From: CAZYME01 sp964648115
GTDB taxonomy: Bacteria > Pseudomonadota > Gammaproteobacteria > Legionellales > Legionellaceae
Assembly: GCA_964648115.1 (NCBI GenBank)
Contig: CAZYME010000010.1
Coordinates: 1-64,000, forward strand
Length of the DNA: 64,000 nt
Direction: 5' to 3'
Positions within the stretch are counted from its first letter, which is position 1; each line of letters begins with the position of its first letter. The notes under the pieces were generated by a model that did not search any database, was not told the DNA's origin, and saw nothing but the letters and a program-made list of their open reading frames with translations. A program made the position numbers and the translations under genes. Below are positions 43,486-51,540 of the stretch, piece by piece.

Positions 43486-44201
43486 GCAAAAGAACGTGGG
43501 TAATTTTAGGGGCTACATCGGTTATTGCGAAAGAATTTGCGCATCTTGCAGCTCAAGCTGGGCATGCTTTATTACTGGTTGGTCGTCATCAGCCGCAGCT
43601 TGCTGTCATTGCTGCTGATATTGCTTTGCGCTATCAGGTGCACTGTGATGTTATAACTGCAGATTTTGCTCATGATATCAATCAGTTAATAAAAATTTTA
43701 GAGCATCATAAAAATATTGATTTGTTTATTGCGCATAGCGTGATGCTTAACAATGACAAGTTGAATAGCAAAAATATTGCTGAATTGGTAAATGTGAATA
43801 TTACCAGTACTGCTCAGTTGATTGATGCTTATTGGCATAAAAAACAGTCGGAGCATCGGATACTTTTTGTAAGTTCGGTTGCTGCTTGTAGGGGGCGAGC
43901 CAAGAATAGTCTTTATGGGGCTAGTAAGGCCGCGATCGAGATTTATTTGCAGGGTTTGCAGCAGGCTGCCTCAGCTAAGAGGCATATCACGATTGCGAGA
44001 CTTGGTTTTATTGATACTCATGTGACTTATGGGGAACCGGGTATTTTTTATGCGTCTCCCCCTAGGGCTTGTGCTCAGGCGTGTTGGAAGGCTTTAAAGG
44101 GTAATAGGCATATGATATATCATCCATTTTTTTGGCGATTTATTATGGGGGTTATTCGTTGTTTGCCGTTTGCTTTGTATAGGAAAATGCGGGGAATGTG
44201 A
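43482..44201 (+). CDS. SDR-family oxidoreductase, DprE2-like
   Basis: A 239-residue short-chain dehydrogenase: WVILGATSVIAKEFAHLAAQAGHALLLVGR (NAD(P)-binding), ILFVSSVAACRGRAKNSLYGASKAAIEIYLQGL with the catalytic Ser, Tyr and Lys, and IARLGFIDTHVTYG. The GATSxIA variant and length agree with DprE2-type ketoreductases. It is translationally coupled to the DprE1-like gene through ATGA. The stop codon runs into a family E repeat. Confidence 0.78.
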   Translation: MSKRTWVILGATSVIAKEFAHLAAQAGHALLLVGRHQPQLAVIAADIALRYQVHCDVITADFAHDINQLIKILEHHKNIDLFIAHSVMLNNDKLNSKNIAELVNVNITSTAQLIDAYWHKKQSEHRILFVSSVAACRGRAKNSLYGASKAAIEIYLQGLQQAASAKRHITIARLGFIDTHVTYGEPGIFYASPPRACAQACWKALKGNRHMIYHPFFWRFIMGVIRCLPFALYRKMRGM

Positions 44202-44235
44202 TCCCGCATTTCGCTTCGCTCCATACGGGCTACAT
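44201..44235. repeat. Short repeat, family E
   Basis: ATCCCGCATTTCGCTTCGCT through ACGGGCTACAT, starting inside the TGA stop of the SDR gene. With the preceding ATGCGGG it forms a small hairpin between two convergent genes. Confidence 0.65.
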
Positions 44236-44253
44236 GATTTGATTTTTTTGTGT

Positions 44254-44454
44254 TTATTTAAGAATTCTGTACATTGGGATGACCGTGTGGATAATCCCGA
44301 AAAATTGTAGCGCGTAAATTACTAGTACGATTAGAACCAAAATATTTAGCAAACTTTTGATCGCGCCTGGCATGGGGATGAAGGCATTTACTAACCACAT
44401 CACTAGCCCAAAAACGATGATGTTGGCGAAAAGATTGAGCAGCCCATTGTTCAT
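44254..44454 (-). CDS. Small two-helix membrane protein (Thivi_2564-like)
   Basis: 66 residues from the ATG at 44454, which has AAGGA five bases upstream; the longer frame from 44511 lacks a site. Two hydrophobic helices (LLNLFANIIVFGLVMWLVNAFIP and LLNILVLIVLVIYALQFFGII) flank a PMPGAIKS turn. This pattern resembles the Thivi_2564 family of small membrane proteins with unknown function. It is co-directional with the following orphan (13-bp gap to the longest-frame start). Confidence 0.62.
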   Translation of the reverse strand: MNNGLLNLFANIIVFGLVMWLVNAFIPMPGAIKSLLNILVLIVLVIYALQFFGIIHTVIPMYRILK

Positions 44455-44524
44455 AAATATCCTTATTTGTGAGTACTGTCCTATCATGCAATAGGATGGT
44501 ATCAAAGGCAATGGGCTTGGCTTA

Positions 44525-45172
44525 TTAGAGGATGTTACCCCTCCTGCCTATTAACCCCGAAACTTGCTGTGTCAGAACCTCCGGATCTAAAACTGTAAGG
44601 TCTCCACCGCTGTTGCTTCGGGAGGGGGGAGGAAAGAGGAGGTGTGATGTCTGCCCACCAGCTAAGTTTGTAGCCATTCGAGGCAGCTTTATTTTCTGTC
44701 TTTTGGATGGGGGCCCATTTAATGCCACAGCAGCTTGCTGCGCATTTTGGGGTAATTGCAACATGCTGCGTAAAGCCATCTCATATGAAGGAGGAGGTGA
44801 ATCCGCTTTTCTCTTTCTAGATGAATCTAACTTTAATGTCTCAACATCAGGCAACGCCGGCAACACCCCTATATCAGGTAGACAATCATTAGAAAGCGGC
44901 AGCAATTTCAGCCATAGTGCACTATGGATTTCTTTACATATCTCTTGTTGACGTTCATAGCAATCTCGATAGCCCCCAATCTCAAGGCGTGATTCAGTCT
45001 CTAATCTCTTGACTATCTGGATTAGAAGCGACATTTGCATGTTAGTGCGTTTAAAAAGCTCGGCCATCACTGGCTCTCGGAGAATTTTTGGGCTATTTAT
45101 ATATTCCAGAATAATCCTCTTCTGTAACTCGAATTGGTTTTGGAAAAATTTAATTAACTCTTCTTTTTTCAT
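44525..45172 (-). CDS. Orphan with PPxY motif and basic NLS-like stretches, candidate effector
   Basis: A 215-residue protein of unknown family. Residues 1-90 are helical. The second half is Pro/Ser-rich and disordered-looking, with SSRKRKADSPPPSYEMALRS (PPxY at 127-130 next to basic RKRK at 119-122), PPSKRQKIKLPR (155-165) and a further PPPSRS. PPxY is the short motif bound by WW domains of eukaryotic NEDD4-type ubiquitin ligases, and the KR-rich stretches resemble nuclear localisation signals. Both are unusual in a bacterial protein and suggest action inside a host cell. Short motifs can arise by chance, so this is inference. Confidence 0.6.
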   Translation of the reverse strand: MKKEELIKFFQNQFELQKRIILEYINSPKILREPVMAELFKRTNMQMSLLIQIVKRLETESRLEIGGYRDCYERQQEICKEIHSALWLKLLPLSNDCLPDIGVLPALPDVETLKLDSSRKRKADSPPPSYEMALRSMLQLPQNAQQAAVALNGPPSKRQKIKLPRMATNLAGGQTSHLLFPPPSRSNSGGDLTVLDPEVLTQQVSGLIGRRGNIL

Positions 45173-45219
45173 GAATAAATACTCACCATATGATTAAAAT
45201 TAGGTGCAGTATACTATAG

Positions 45220-47811
45220 CTACCTCTTCATCTTAATCATTTCACCAATGTGAATTATTTTTTCCACCAAATCATCTGGCACGGGCCCGCCACCTTGGGC
45301 CATATCATCTCGGCCACCGCCTTTACCGCATAAATGCTTCACGAGCATTGCTGCTGTCGGCACTTTGCCTAATATGCTTTTACTTACACCGGCTATTACG
45401 TTCATTTTTTGTTCTGAAATACTAATCAAGACAATTACCGCGTTATCCATGCTAGATTTTAGTTGATCCAACATCGTTCTTAACTCTTGACCATCTACAT
45501 TGTCCATTTGTTTGACTAATAAATTAACATCGCCGATTTTTTTTGCTTCAGATAACAGCGCATTGCCAGACTGTGCAGCTAATTTTTGTTTAAGGCTGGT
45601 TAATTCTTTTTCTTGTTGCTTGGTCTCGCGCAAAAACTGGGTCACTTTCTCCATGACACTGCTGGAGGTGGTTTTGAGTAGTTGCGCAATCGTATCAAGC
45701 TGTTGCTGCTGCTCTTGCACGCGCTCTAATGCATAATTACCCGTTACTATCTCAAGGCGCCTCACGCCGCTGGCTACACCATATTCAGCGATAATTTTGA
45801 AAAGACCAATATCGCCTGTTCGCCCTGCATGCGTACCACCGCACAGCTCTTTAGAAAAATCGCCTAATGACAGTACCCGAACCATGTCACTGTATTTTTC
45901 ACCAAACAAGGCCATGGCCCCGCTCTGCTTTGCTTCGTCGATATTCATCAGCGTAGTAACGACTTCATCATTGGCGCGAATTTTATCATTTACTAATGTT
46001 TCTAATTGCTGAAGTTGGGTTGCCGTTAATGCTTCATGATGAGAAAAATCAAATCGAGCACGCTCTGCGTCAACCAGCGAACCTTTTTGTTGTACATGCT
46101 CGCCTACGATGGTCTTTAAAGCCGCATGCAATAAGTGTGTTGCGGTATGATTTAAGCGAATAGCATCCCGCCTTGCAACATCCACCTCAGCTTTAACCGT
46201 TTGCTCCAACTCTAGCTCACCCTTCACGAGTTCGCCGTAGTGTACAATCGCTTGGCCCATTTTTTGTGTATCATCGACACGAAACGTGGCTTTGGGGCCG
46301 ATAATCTGGCCTCGATCTCCAACTTGGCCGCCACTTTCGGCGTAAAAAGGCGTGTCTTGCAATACAATGGCGGCTTTCATCCCAGCAGTTATTTTTTTAA
46401 CATCACTCCCATCACAAAGCATTGCTATTATCTTGCTTTGCATAGCATCTTGCTCATAACCGTGAAACGTGGATTCAGCCACTAGTTGTTTCGGGCTTGA
46501 ATAATCAACAGTAAATTGACTGGCTGATTGGGATTGCTCACGTTGCTGCTGCATGTACTGATTGAACCCTTCCATATCTACTTGCAAGCCATGCTCACGC
46601 GCAATATCTGCTGTCAAATCAAGTGGAAAACCATAGGTGTCATATAATTTGAAAGCTACATCGCCGGCTATTTCTTTGCCTTTTAGCCCTTGAATTTGCT
46701 CTTGTAATAAACGCAAACCTTGTTCGAGCGTACGTGTAAATTGATTTTCTTCTTGGGTTAAAACGCGCTCGATTTGTGCTTGGTGCTTTATCAATTCTGG
46801 GTAAGCGTCTCCCATAACTTCGGTTAATGGTTTGACCAACTGATGGAAAAAAGGCGTTTGTAAGCCCAATTTATTACCATGACGTACAGCTCTTCGAATG
46901 ATACGGCGCAGCACATAACCTCGCCCTTCATTACTTGGCACAACACCGTCAGCAATCAAAAATGAACAAGCACGAATGTGATCTGCGATAACTTTTAATG
47001 ATGGATGCTCTAGTTCAATCTCAATATTTTTAGGCAGTGTTCCAATAGCACGAATCACGTGTTGGAAACTATCGATTTCATAATTATTATGAACGCCCTG
47101 CACAACAGCCGCGATACGTTCAAGCCCCATGCCAGTATCTACAGATGGCTTAGGTAAGGGGTGCAGCTTCCCTTGTTTGTCGCGATTAAACTGCATGAAT
47201 ACTAAGTTCCAAATTTCGATGTATCGATCACCATCAGCCTCTGGTGAGCCTGGTGGGCCACCGGGAATATCCGCGCCATGATCATAGAAAATTTCTGTGC
47301 AAGGTCCGCAGGGGCCTGTGTCGCCCATTGACCAAAAATTATCTTTGTCTCCACAACGCGAAAAGCGTTCTGGCGAAACATTCATTTCTTTTAGCCATAT
47401 GTCGGCAGCTTCATCATCATCTTGGTATACGGTGACCCACAAGCGCTCGGCAGGCAGTTTTAAAACCTTGGTCAAAAACTCCCATGCATAAGCGATGGCT
47501 TCACGTTTAAAATAGTCTCCAAAACTAAAATTACCCAGCATTTCAAAAAAAGTATGATGCCTGGCTGTATAGCCTACGTTTTCCAAATCATTGTGTTTGC
47601 CGCCAGCACGGACACAACGCTGGGAGCTCACAGCACGGGTGTATGGACGCGACTCAAGGCCTAAAAAGGTATCTTTAAATTGGACCATGCCAGCGTTTGT
47701 GAATAATAAGGTCGGATCATTCGCAGGTACCAAGGAGCTGGACGCAACCTCTTGATGGCCTTGTTTGGCAAAATACTCGATAAATGCTTTTCTGATTTCT
47801 GAACTTTTCAT
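45220..47811 (-). CDS. alaS: Alanyl-tRNA synthetase
   Basis: About 863 residues from the ATG at 47811 (a TTG three codons upstream gives the longest frame). Class II synthetase core: FTNAGMVQFKDTFLG, VRAGGKHNDLENVGYTARHHTFFEMLGNFSFGDYFK. The editing domain has HTATHLLHAAL and CGGTHAGRTGDIG zinc ligands, and a C-terminal C-Ala domain follows (GKGGGRDDMAQGGG). It charges tRNA(Ala) and edits mischarged Ser and Gly. Order recA-recX-alaS is the common gammaproteobacterial one. Confidence 0.97.
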   Translation of the reverse strand: MKSSEIRKAFIEYFAKQGHQEVASSSLVPANDPTLLFTNAGMVQFKDTFLGLESRPYTRAVSSQRCVRAGGKHNDLENVGYTARHHTFFEMLGNFSFGDYFKREAIAYAWEFLTKVLKLPAERLWVTVYQDDDEAADIWLKEMNVSPERFSRCGDKDNFWSMGDTGPCGPCTEIFYDHGADIPGGPPGSPEADGDRYIEIWNLVFMQFNRDKQGKLHPLPKPSVDTGMGLERIAAVVQGVHNNYEIDSFQHVIRAIGTLPKNIEIELEHPSLKVIADHIRACSFLIADGVVPSNEGRGYVLRRIIRRAVRHGNKLGLQTPFFHQLVKPLTEVMGDAYPELIKHQAQIERVLTQEENQFTRTLEQGLRLLQEQIQGLKGKEIAGDVAFKLYDTYGFPLDLTADIAREHGLQVDMEGFNQYMQQQREQSQSASQFTVDYSSPKQLVAESTFHGYEQDAMQSKIIAMLCDGSDVKKITAGMKAAIVLQDTPFYAESGGQVGDRGQIIGPKATFRVDDTQKMGQAIVHYGELVKGELELEQTVKAEVDVARRDAIRLNHTATHLLHAALKTIVGEHVQQKGSLVDAERARFDFSHHEALTATQLQQLETLVNDKIRANDEVVTTLMNIDEAKQSGAMALFGEKYSDMVRVLSLGDFSKELCGGTHAGRTGDIGLFKIIAEYGVASGVRRLEIVTGNYALERVQEQQQQLDTIAQLLKTTSSSVMEKVTQFLRETKQQEKELTSLKQKLAAQSGNALLSEAKKIGDVNLLVKQMDNVDGQELRTMLDQLKSSMDNAVIVLISISEQKMNVIAGVSKSILGKVPTAAMLVKHLCGKGGGRDDMAQGGGPVPDDLVEKIIHIGEMIKMKR

Positions 47812-47822
47812 TTTATACAACT

Positions 47823-48266
47823 TTAGTTGGTTATCATGTCTTTAAACACCATTGCTATGGTGTCAGTGGAAAACCCTCGGTAAAGCAAAAATTGCTTCTG
47901 TTTTTGCAGAGCAGGGTAAGAGAGCGCGGTTTGATTTTTATATTTTTTCTTCCATACCTCAAGGGCATACGTCACCCAATTATCTTGCTCATGCTGCAGA
48001 GTATGGTTAATCAACTCTACGTCAATCTGTAAATCCTGTAATTCTCGGCGAATTCTTAAGGGGCCGTAGCCCTGGCGAATGCGCGCCCGGCAGATGTTTT
48101 CAACAAAGCGATCATCACTTTGCAGGCCAAGTCGTTGGCATTCCAACACCGCATCCTGAGCTTCACTTTCGGGATAATTTTTTTTTAATAATTTATTGGT
48201 TAACTCATATGCGCCATGCTCACGCCTGGCTAGCAGGCGCACGGCGCATGTAAAAACCTCACTCAT
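47823..48266 (-). CDS. recX: Regulatory protein RecX
   Basis: A 147-residue three-helix-repeat protein that inhibits RecA filament formation. Family features are RLLARREHGAYELTNKLLKK, DDRFVENICRARIRQGYGPLRIRRELQDLQID and the C-terminal KQKQFLLYRGFSTDTIAMVFK. It overlaps the end of recA by eight bases, so it is produced by coupling at a lower level. Confidence 0.93.
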   Translation of the reverse strand: MSEVFTCAVRLLARREHGAYELTNKLLKKNYPESEAQDAVLECQRLGLQSDDRFVENICRARIRQGYGPLRIRRELQDLQIDVELINHTLQHEQDNWVTYALEVWKKKYKNQTALSYPALQKQKQFLLYRGFSTDTIAMVFKDMITN

Positions 48267-49302
48267 CTATCGCTTCAGCCATTGATTCAGCGACTGGAAC
48301 TTTCTTAACCAAATATTCGGTGCGAATCTGTTGCTCTAATTGGGCTGCAAGTTGTGGGTTTTCTTTTAAATAGAGACGAACATTTTCTTTGCCCTGACCG
48401 ATTTTTTCTTGATTATGGCTATACCAGGCTCCGGCTTTCTCAATAAGCCCTAATTGAGTTGCCAAGTTAATAATTTCACTTTCGCGCGATATTCCTTCGT
48501 TATAAAGGATATCGAACTCAGCTGTTCTAAAAGGAGGAGCAACCTTATTCTTGACCACTTTTACCCGCGTTTCGCTACCCATTGTCTCTTCGCCCTTTTT
48601 AATAGCGCCGGTGCGTCGTATATCTAAGCGAACGGATGCGTAAAATTTAAGTGCGTTACCCCCTGTTGTGGTTTCAGGGCTACCAAACATCACGCCAATT
48701 TTCATTCGGATCTGGTTAATAAAGATAACCAATGTATTGGAACGTTTAATATTAGCCGTTAATTTACGCAACGCTTGAGACATGAGGCGTGCCTGTAAAC
48801 CTACATGCATGTCACCCATTTCACCTTCGATTTCTGCTTTAGGAGTTAATGCAGCAACCGAGTCAATCACGACCACATCAACCGCGGCGGAGCGTACCAA
48901 CATATCGGTAATTTCAAGTGCTTGCTCGCCGGTATCAGGTTGGGAGATGAGTAGCTCCTCAACTTTAACACCGAGCTTCTCAGCATAGCTTGGATCCAAT
49001 GCATGTTCTGCATCGATAAACGCTGCTGTGCCGCCTGCTTTTTGGCATTCGGCAATGACTTGCAGTGTTAGTGTGGTTTTACCAGAAGACTCAGGACCAT
49101 AGATTTCAACAACACGCCCTTTGGGGAGGCCACCTATACCGAGTGCGATATCTAAACCTAATGAGCCTGTAGAGATTGCTTCAATATCACGCCCGACGGT
49201 GCTATCGCCCATGCGCATTACGGAACCTTTACCAAATTGGCGTTCAATTTGTGCAAGCGCTGCTGTTAGTGCTTTATTCTTGTTTTCATCCATCCGTTCC
49301 AT
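48259..49302 (-). CDS. recA: Recombinase RecA
   Basis: A 347-residue RecA. Walker A GPESSGKTTL, the VVIDSVAALTPKAEIEGEMGD Walker B and loop 1 region, NQIRMKIGVMFGSPETTTGGNALKFYAS, and the C-terminal domain are all intact. It catalyses strand exchange and SOS/recombination repair. AGGTGAGC precedes the ATG at 49302; an ATG three codons on is also possible. I looked for a LexA box (CTG-N10-CAG) upstream and saw none. Confidence 0.97.
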   Translation of the reverse strand: MERMDENKNKALTAALAQIERQFGKGSVMRMGDSTVGRDIEAISTGSLGLDIALGIGGLPKGRVVEIYGPESSGKTTLTLQVIAECQKAGGTAAFIDAEHALDPSYAEKLGVKVEELLISQPDTGEQALEITDMLVRSAAVDVVVIDSVAALTPKAEIEGEMGDMHVGLQARLMSQALRKLTANIKRSNTLVIFINQIRMKIGVMFGSPETTTGGNALKFYASVRLDIRRTGAIKKGEETMGSETRVKVVKNKVAPPFRTAEFDILYNEGISRESEIINLATQLGLIEKAGAWYSHNQEKIGQGKENVRLYLKENPQLAAQLEQQIRTEYLVKKVPVAESMAEAIDE

Positions 49303-49431
49303 TTGCTCACCTGTGCGAGATACTAAAGAAAAAAATTATCCCACAGATGGATTCAGGCAGCAAACTTAAAAATAATGGAATTGGGTGATTAGCGCGAGGG
49401 CATCAATTAAATGCATGTTGGGCCATGGTCT

Positions 49432-49566
49432 CACTGTCATTAAGTTAACAAAAATCTGTCGTCCCCGCGAAGGCGGGGATCCATTTTCCCCGTGGCTCCT
49501 AGCCCGAGTCAGGGATAGATTCCCGCCTTCGCGGGAATGACAAAGTCTCTTAACTTAATGGTAGTG
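49432..49566. mobile_element. MITE-like palindrome, family C, copy 1
   Basis: Ends CACTGTCATTAAGTTAA at 49432 onward and TTAACTTAATGGTAGTG ending 49566 are imperfect inverted repeats. Inside is a second pair, CCCGCGAAGGCGGG and CCCGCCTTCGCGGG. 135 bp, no coding capacity. The compact version is at 62689-62764. With the next repeat it fills most of the 358-bp gap upstream of recA. Confidence 0.7.
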
Positions 49567-49607
49567 AGGGCTAGGGAGAGGGAATAGCTAGATTAAACTG
49601 CTTGGCC

Positions 49608-49645
49608 ATTCCCGCATTCCGCTTCGCTCCATACGGGCTACATTG
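49608..49645. repeat. Short repeat, family E
   Basis: ATTCCCGCATTCCGCTTCGC to ACGGGCTACATTG, just after the stop of the OTU-like gene (minus strand). Confidence 0.65.
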
Positions 49646-49660
49646 ATTTATTCCTCTTTA

Positions 49661-51454
49661 TCATCTCAGCCCGGGGCCGCGGACTATATCTTCCTCAAAA
49701 CGATCTAATACTTCTTCAAAAGAATTGCCTAGATTATCTACTTCCTCTGGCTCATCATCCAAGCCTATATCCTCAACTTCTGCATCATCAACGACTGGAA
49801 CTACAGGAGCTACGCCAAACATTCTAGCCCATCCATTTCTTATGCCTTGCCCTAAAACCACCCCGATATTTCTTATAAATTGAGCAAAAATTGCACGCCA
49901 ACCTGGATGCTCTCTCAGCTGAAGTCCTGCTGCGTCAACCGCGGCTTCGCAAGCTTCTCTTAATATTCTTTTACCATCTACTAAAGTAATATCTTCTTCC
50001 AAGAATCTATTTCTTGCCTCCTCTAAAGTTTGTATGAAAGTTTGAGCTGCAGTGGAAGCGCCCTCATTTTCCAGCGTTGCAGCCAGCTCAGCAAAGCGAA
50101 ATAAATACGCATCAAAATGGAGCTCATCGAGAAGAGCTGGGCGTTGTTGCTCCAAAGCAGCCTTGCGAATTTCATTCACTTTCTTATCAAGTACAATTTG
50201 AAGATGAGGGTACTTACTTATCGGCTTACCTAATATTCTTAAGTCCTCAACTACGTCACTAAACTGTTCAGTTAAGTCTGCTATCCTGTTATCAGCCCGA
50301 GCACCAATGGCATCAACACCACCATCGCCCAAATCCACGCGCGCTGCTCGTATTGAGCGTATTGCTCTGTCAACGCGGGCTCTTGCCGTTCGACCCAGCA
50401 CAGCAATGCTATCTCGGTTAGCGAGTGCATCGATTTGTTGCTGGGATAATCCAGCCAGGAGTGCTGCCATAGGCCCTGCTTCTTGCGCGTTCAATTTAAA
50501 CTGAGATCTAAAAGCGCTGGGCATCCTTAAATGGTTTTCGAAAATCTGCATCCTGCCTATCGGCATGAATTCTGCGTAATCGTCAATAAAACGCTGCGTA
50601 TCGTCTGTTAGGTTGCCCCCTACCAACTCTATCGCCAGTCCGCTAGGAACATAATTTACAGCTAAGAGATATTTGCTAATTTGCGCGCTTGTTAACGCTA
50701 TATTTTGAGGCTCAGCATACCCCGGCGCTACTAGTGCGACGTGCTCCCGCAAAAGCTTAATACCATATTGATTAAGAAATTCACACTCCCCGAGCAAAGG
50801 CATAATGCAAGTTAGCCTTGTATCTGCTGCATGCTCATAGTCTGTGCAAGTTGCTTTATCAGCCTCTCTTTCCCAGTGGCCACTTGCTGTGCCTGCTGTA
50901 TCACCAGAATGATAAATTCTAACCTGACCCACTGGATTATCGGCAAGAGACTCTCGCGCCCCGCCCTGTTGCGGGTGGTATTCTACGCTTAAACCGAGAG
51001 GTTTAGCGATGAATGTGAAAAGCTCGTCAGGTGCAACAGTACGGTAGCGGCCGTTGGGCCCGTGTCTCGTTTCTGTATAATGGTCAATGTAGTCTTCTAC
51101 AGAGACATCAGCTCCCAACGCTAACACTCGAATAAAACTTTCTTCATCCCTAGCGTCAGCAGTCATAGAGCCCTTCATAAACAAACGTAAAACAGGCCCC
51201 AAAACAAGTTGCTTGTCAAAAGGATTATAAAAATTCAACGTGTCAGAAAATTCCTGCCACGTAAAACGAGCCTGGTCATATCTATAAAAAGTAGCAAAAA
51301 CATCTTTTAATCGTTGATACTCAGGATTATGCTGATTATTAAAATCTGCATTTGCTGCATACTTAGCAACCTCCGCACAAATTTCTGGAGTTAGGGCATG
51401 CACAGCACAATTATTAAATACAGGCGATAATCTTGGATACGGCATTTCGCTCAA
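49661..51454 (-). CDS. Orphan with OTU/papain-like N-terminal domain, candidate effector
   Basis: A 597-residue protein. Residues 1-200 suggest a cysteine protease: NNCAVHALTPEI with Cys16 and TASGHWEREADK with His193, an OTU-like spacing of a C(x)xHAL helix and a late HW. The middle (about 330-500) is helical. The C-terminal tail is very acidic (DAEVEDIGLDDEPEEVDNLG) and contains a glutamate cluster SFEEVLDRFEEDI followed by a short basic end, like the E-block of Dot/Icm substrates. Activity and translocation are inferred. It is monocistronic, divergent from aacS. Confidence 0.55.
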   Translation of the reverse strand: MSEMPYPRLSPVFNNCAVHALTPEICAEVAKYAANADFNNQHNPEYQRLKDVFATFYRYDQARFTWQEFSDTLNFYNPFDKQLVLGPVLRLFMKGSMTADARDEESFIRVLALGADVSVEDYIDHYTETRHGPNGRYRTVAPDELFTFIAKPLGLSVEYHPQQGGARESLADNPVGQVRIYHSGDTAGTASGHWEREADKATCTDYEHAADTRLTCIMPLLGECEFLNQYGIKLLREHVALVAPGYAEPQNIALTSAQISKYLLAVNYVPSGLAIELVGGNLTDDTQRFIDDYAEFMPIGRMQIFENHLRMPSAFRSQFKLNAQEAGPMAALLAGLSQQQIDALANRDSIAVLGRTARARVDRAIRSIRAARVDLGDGGVDAIGARADNRIADLTEQFSDVVEDLRILGKPISKYPHLQIVLDKKVNEIRKAALEQQRPALLDELHFDAYLFRFAELAATLENEGASTAAQTFIQTLEEARNRFLEEDITLVDGKRILREACEAAVDAAGLQLREHPGWRAIFAQFIRNIGVVLGQGIRNGWARMFGVAPVVPVVDDAEVEDIGLDDEPEEVDNLGNSFEEVLDRFEEDIVRGPGLR

Positions 51455-51540
51455 CTTAAGTAAAACTAAGGCAGCATGTACTATATCATATCTAGATTAA
51501 GTAAACATTAAACACCCTTTAGCAAAAAGGATATTAAGCT

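Noticed and set aside
49303..49431. LexA/SOS box upstream of recA
   Set aside because: No CTG-N10-CAG motif could be seen; Legionella is also known to lack a classic LexA system.
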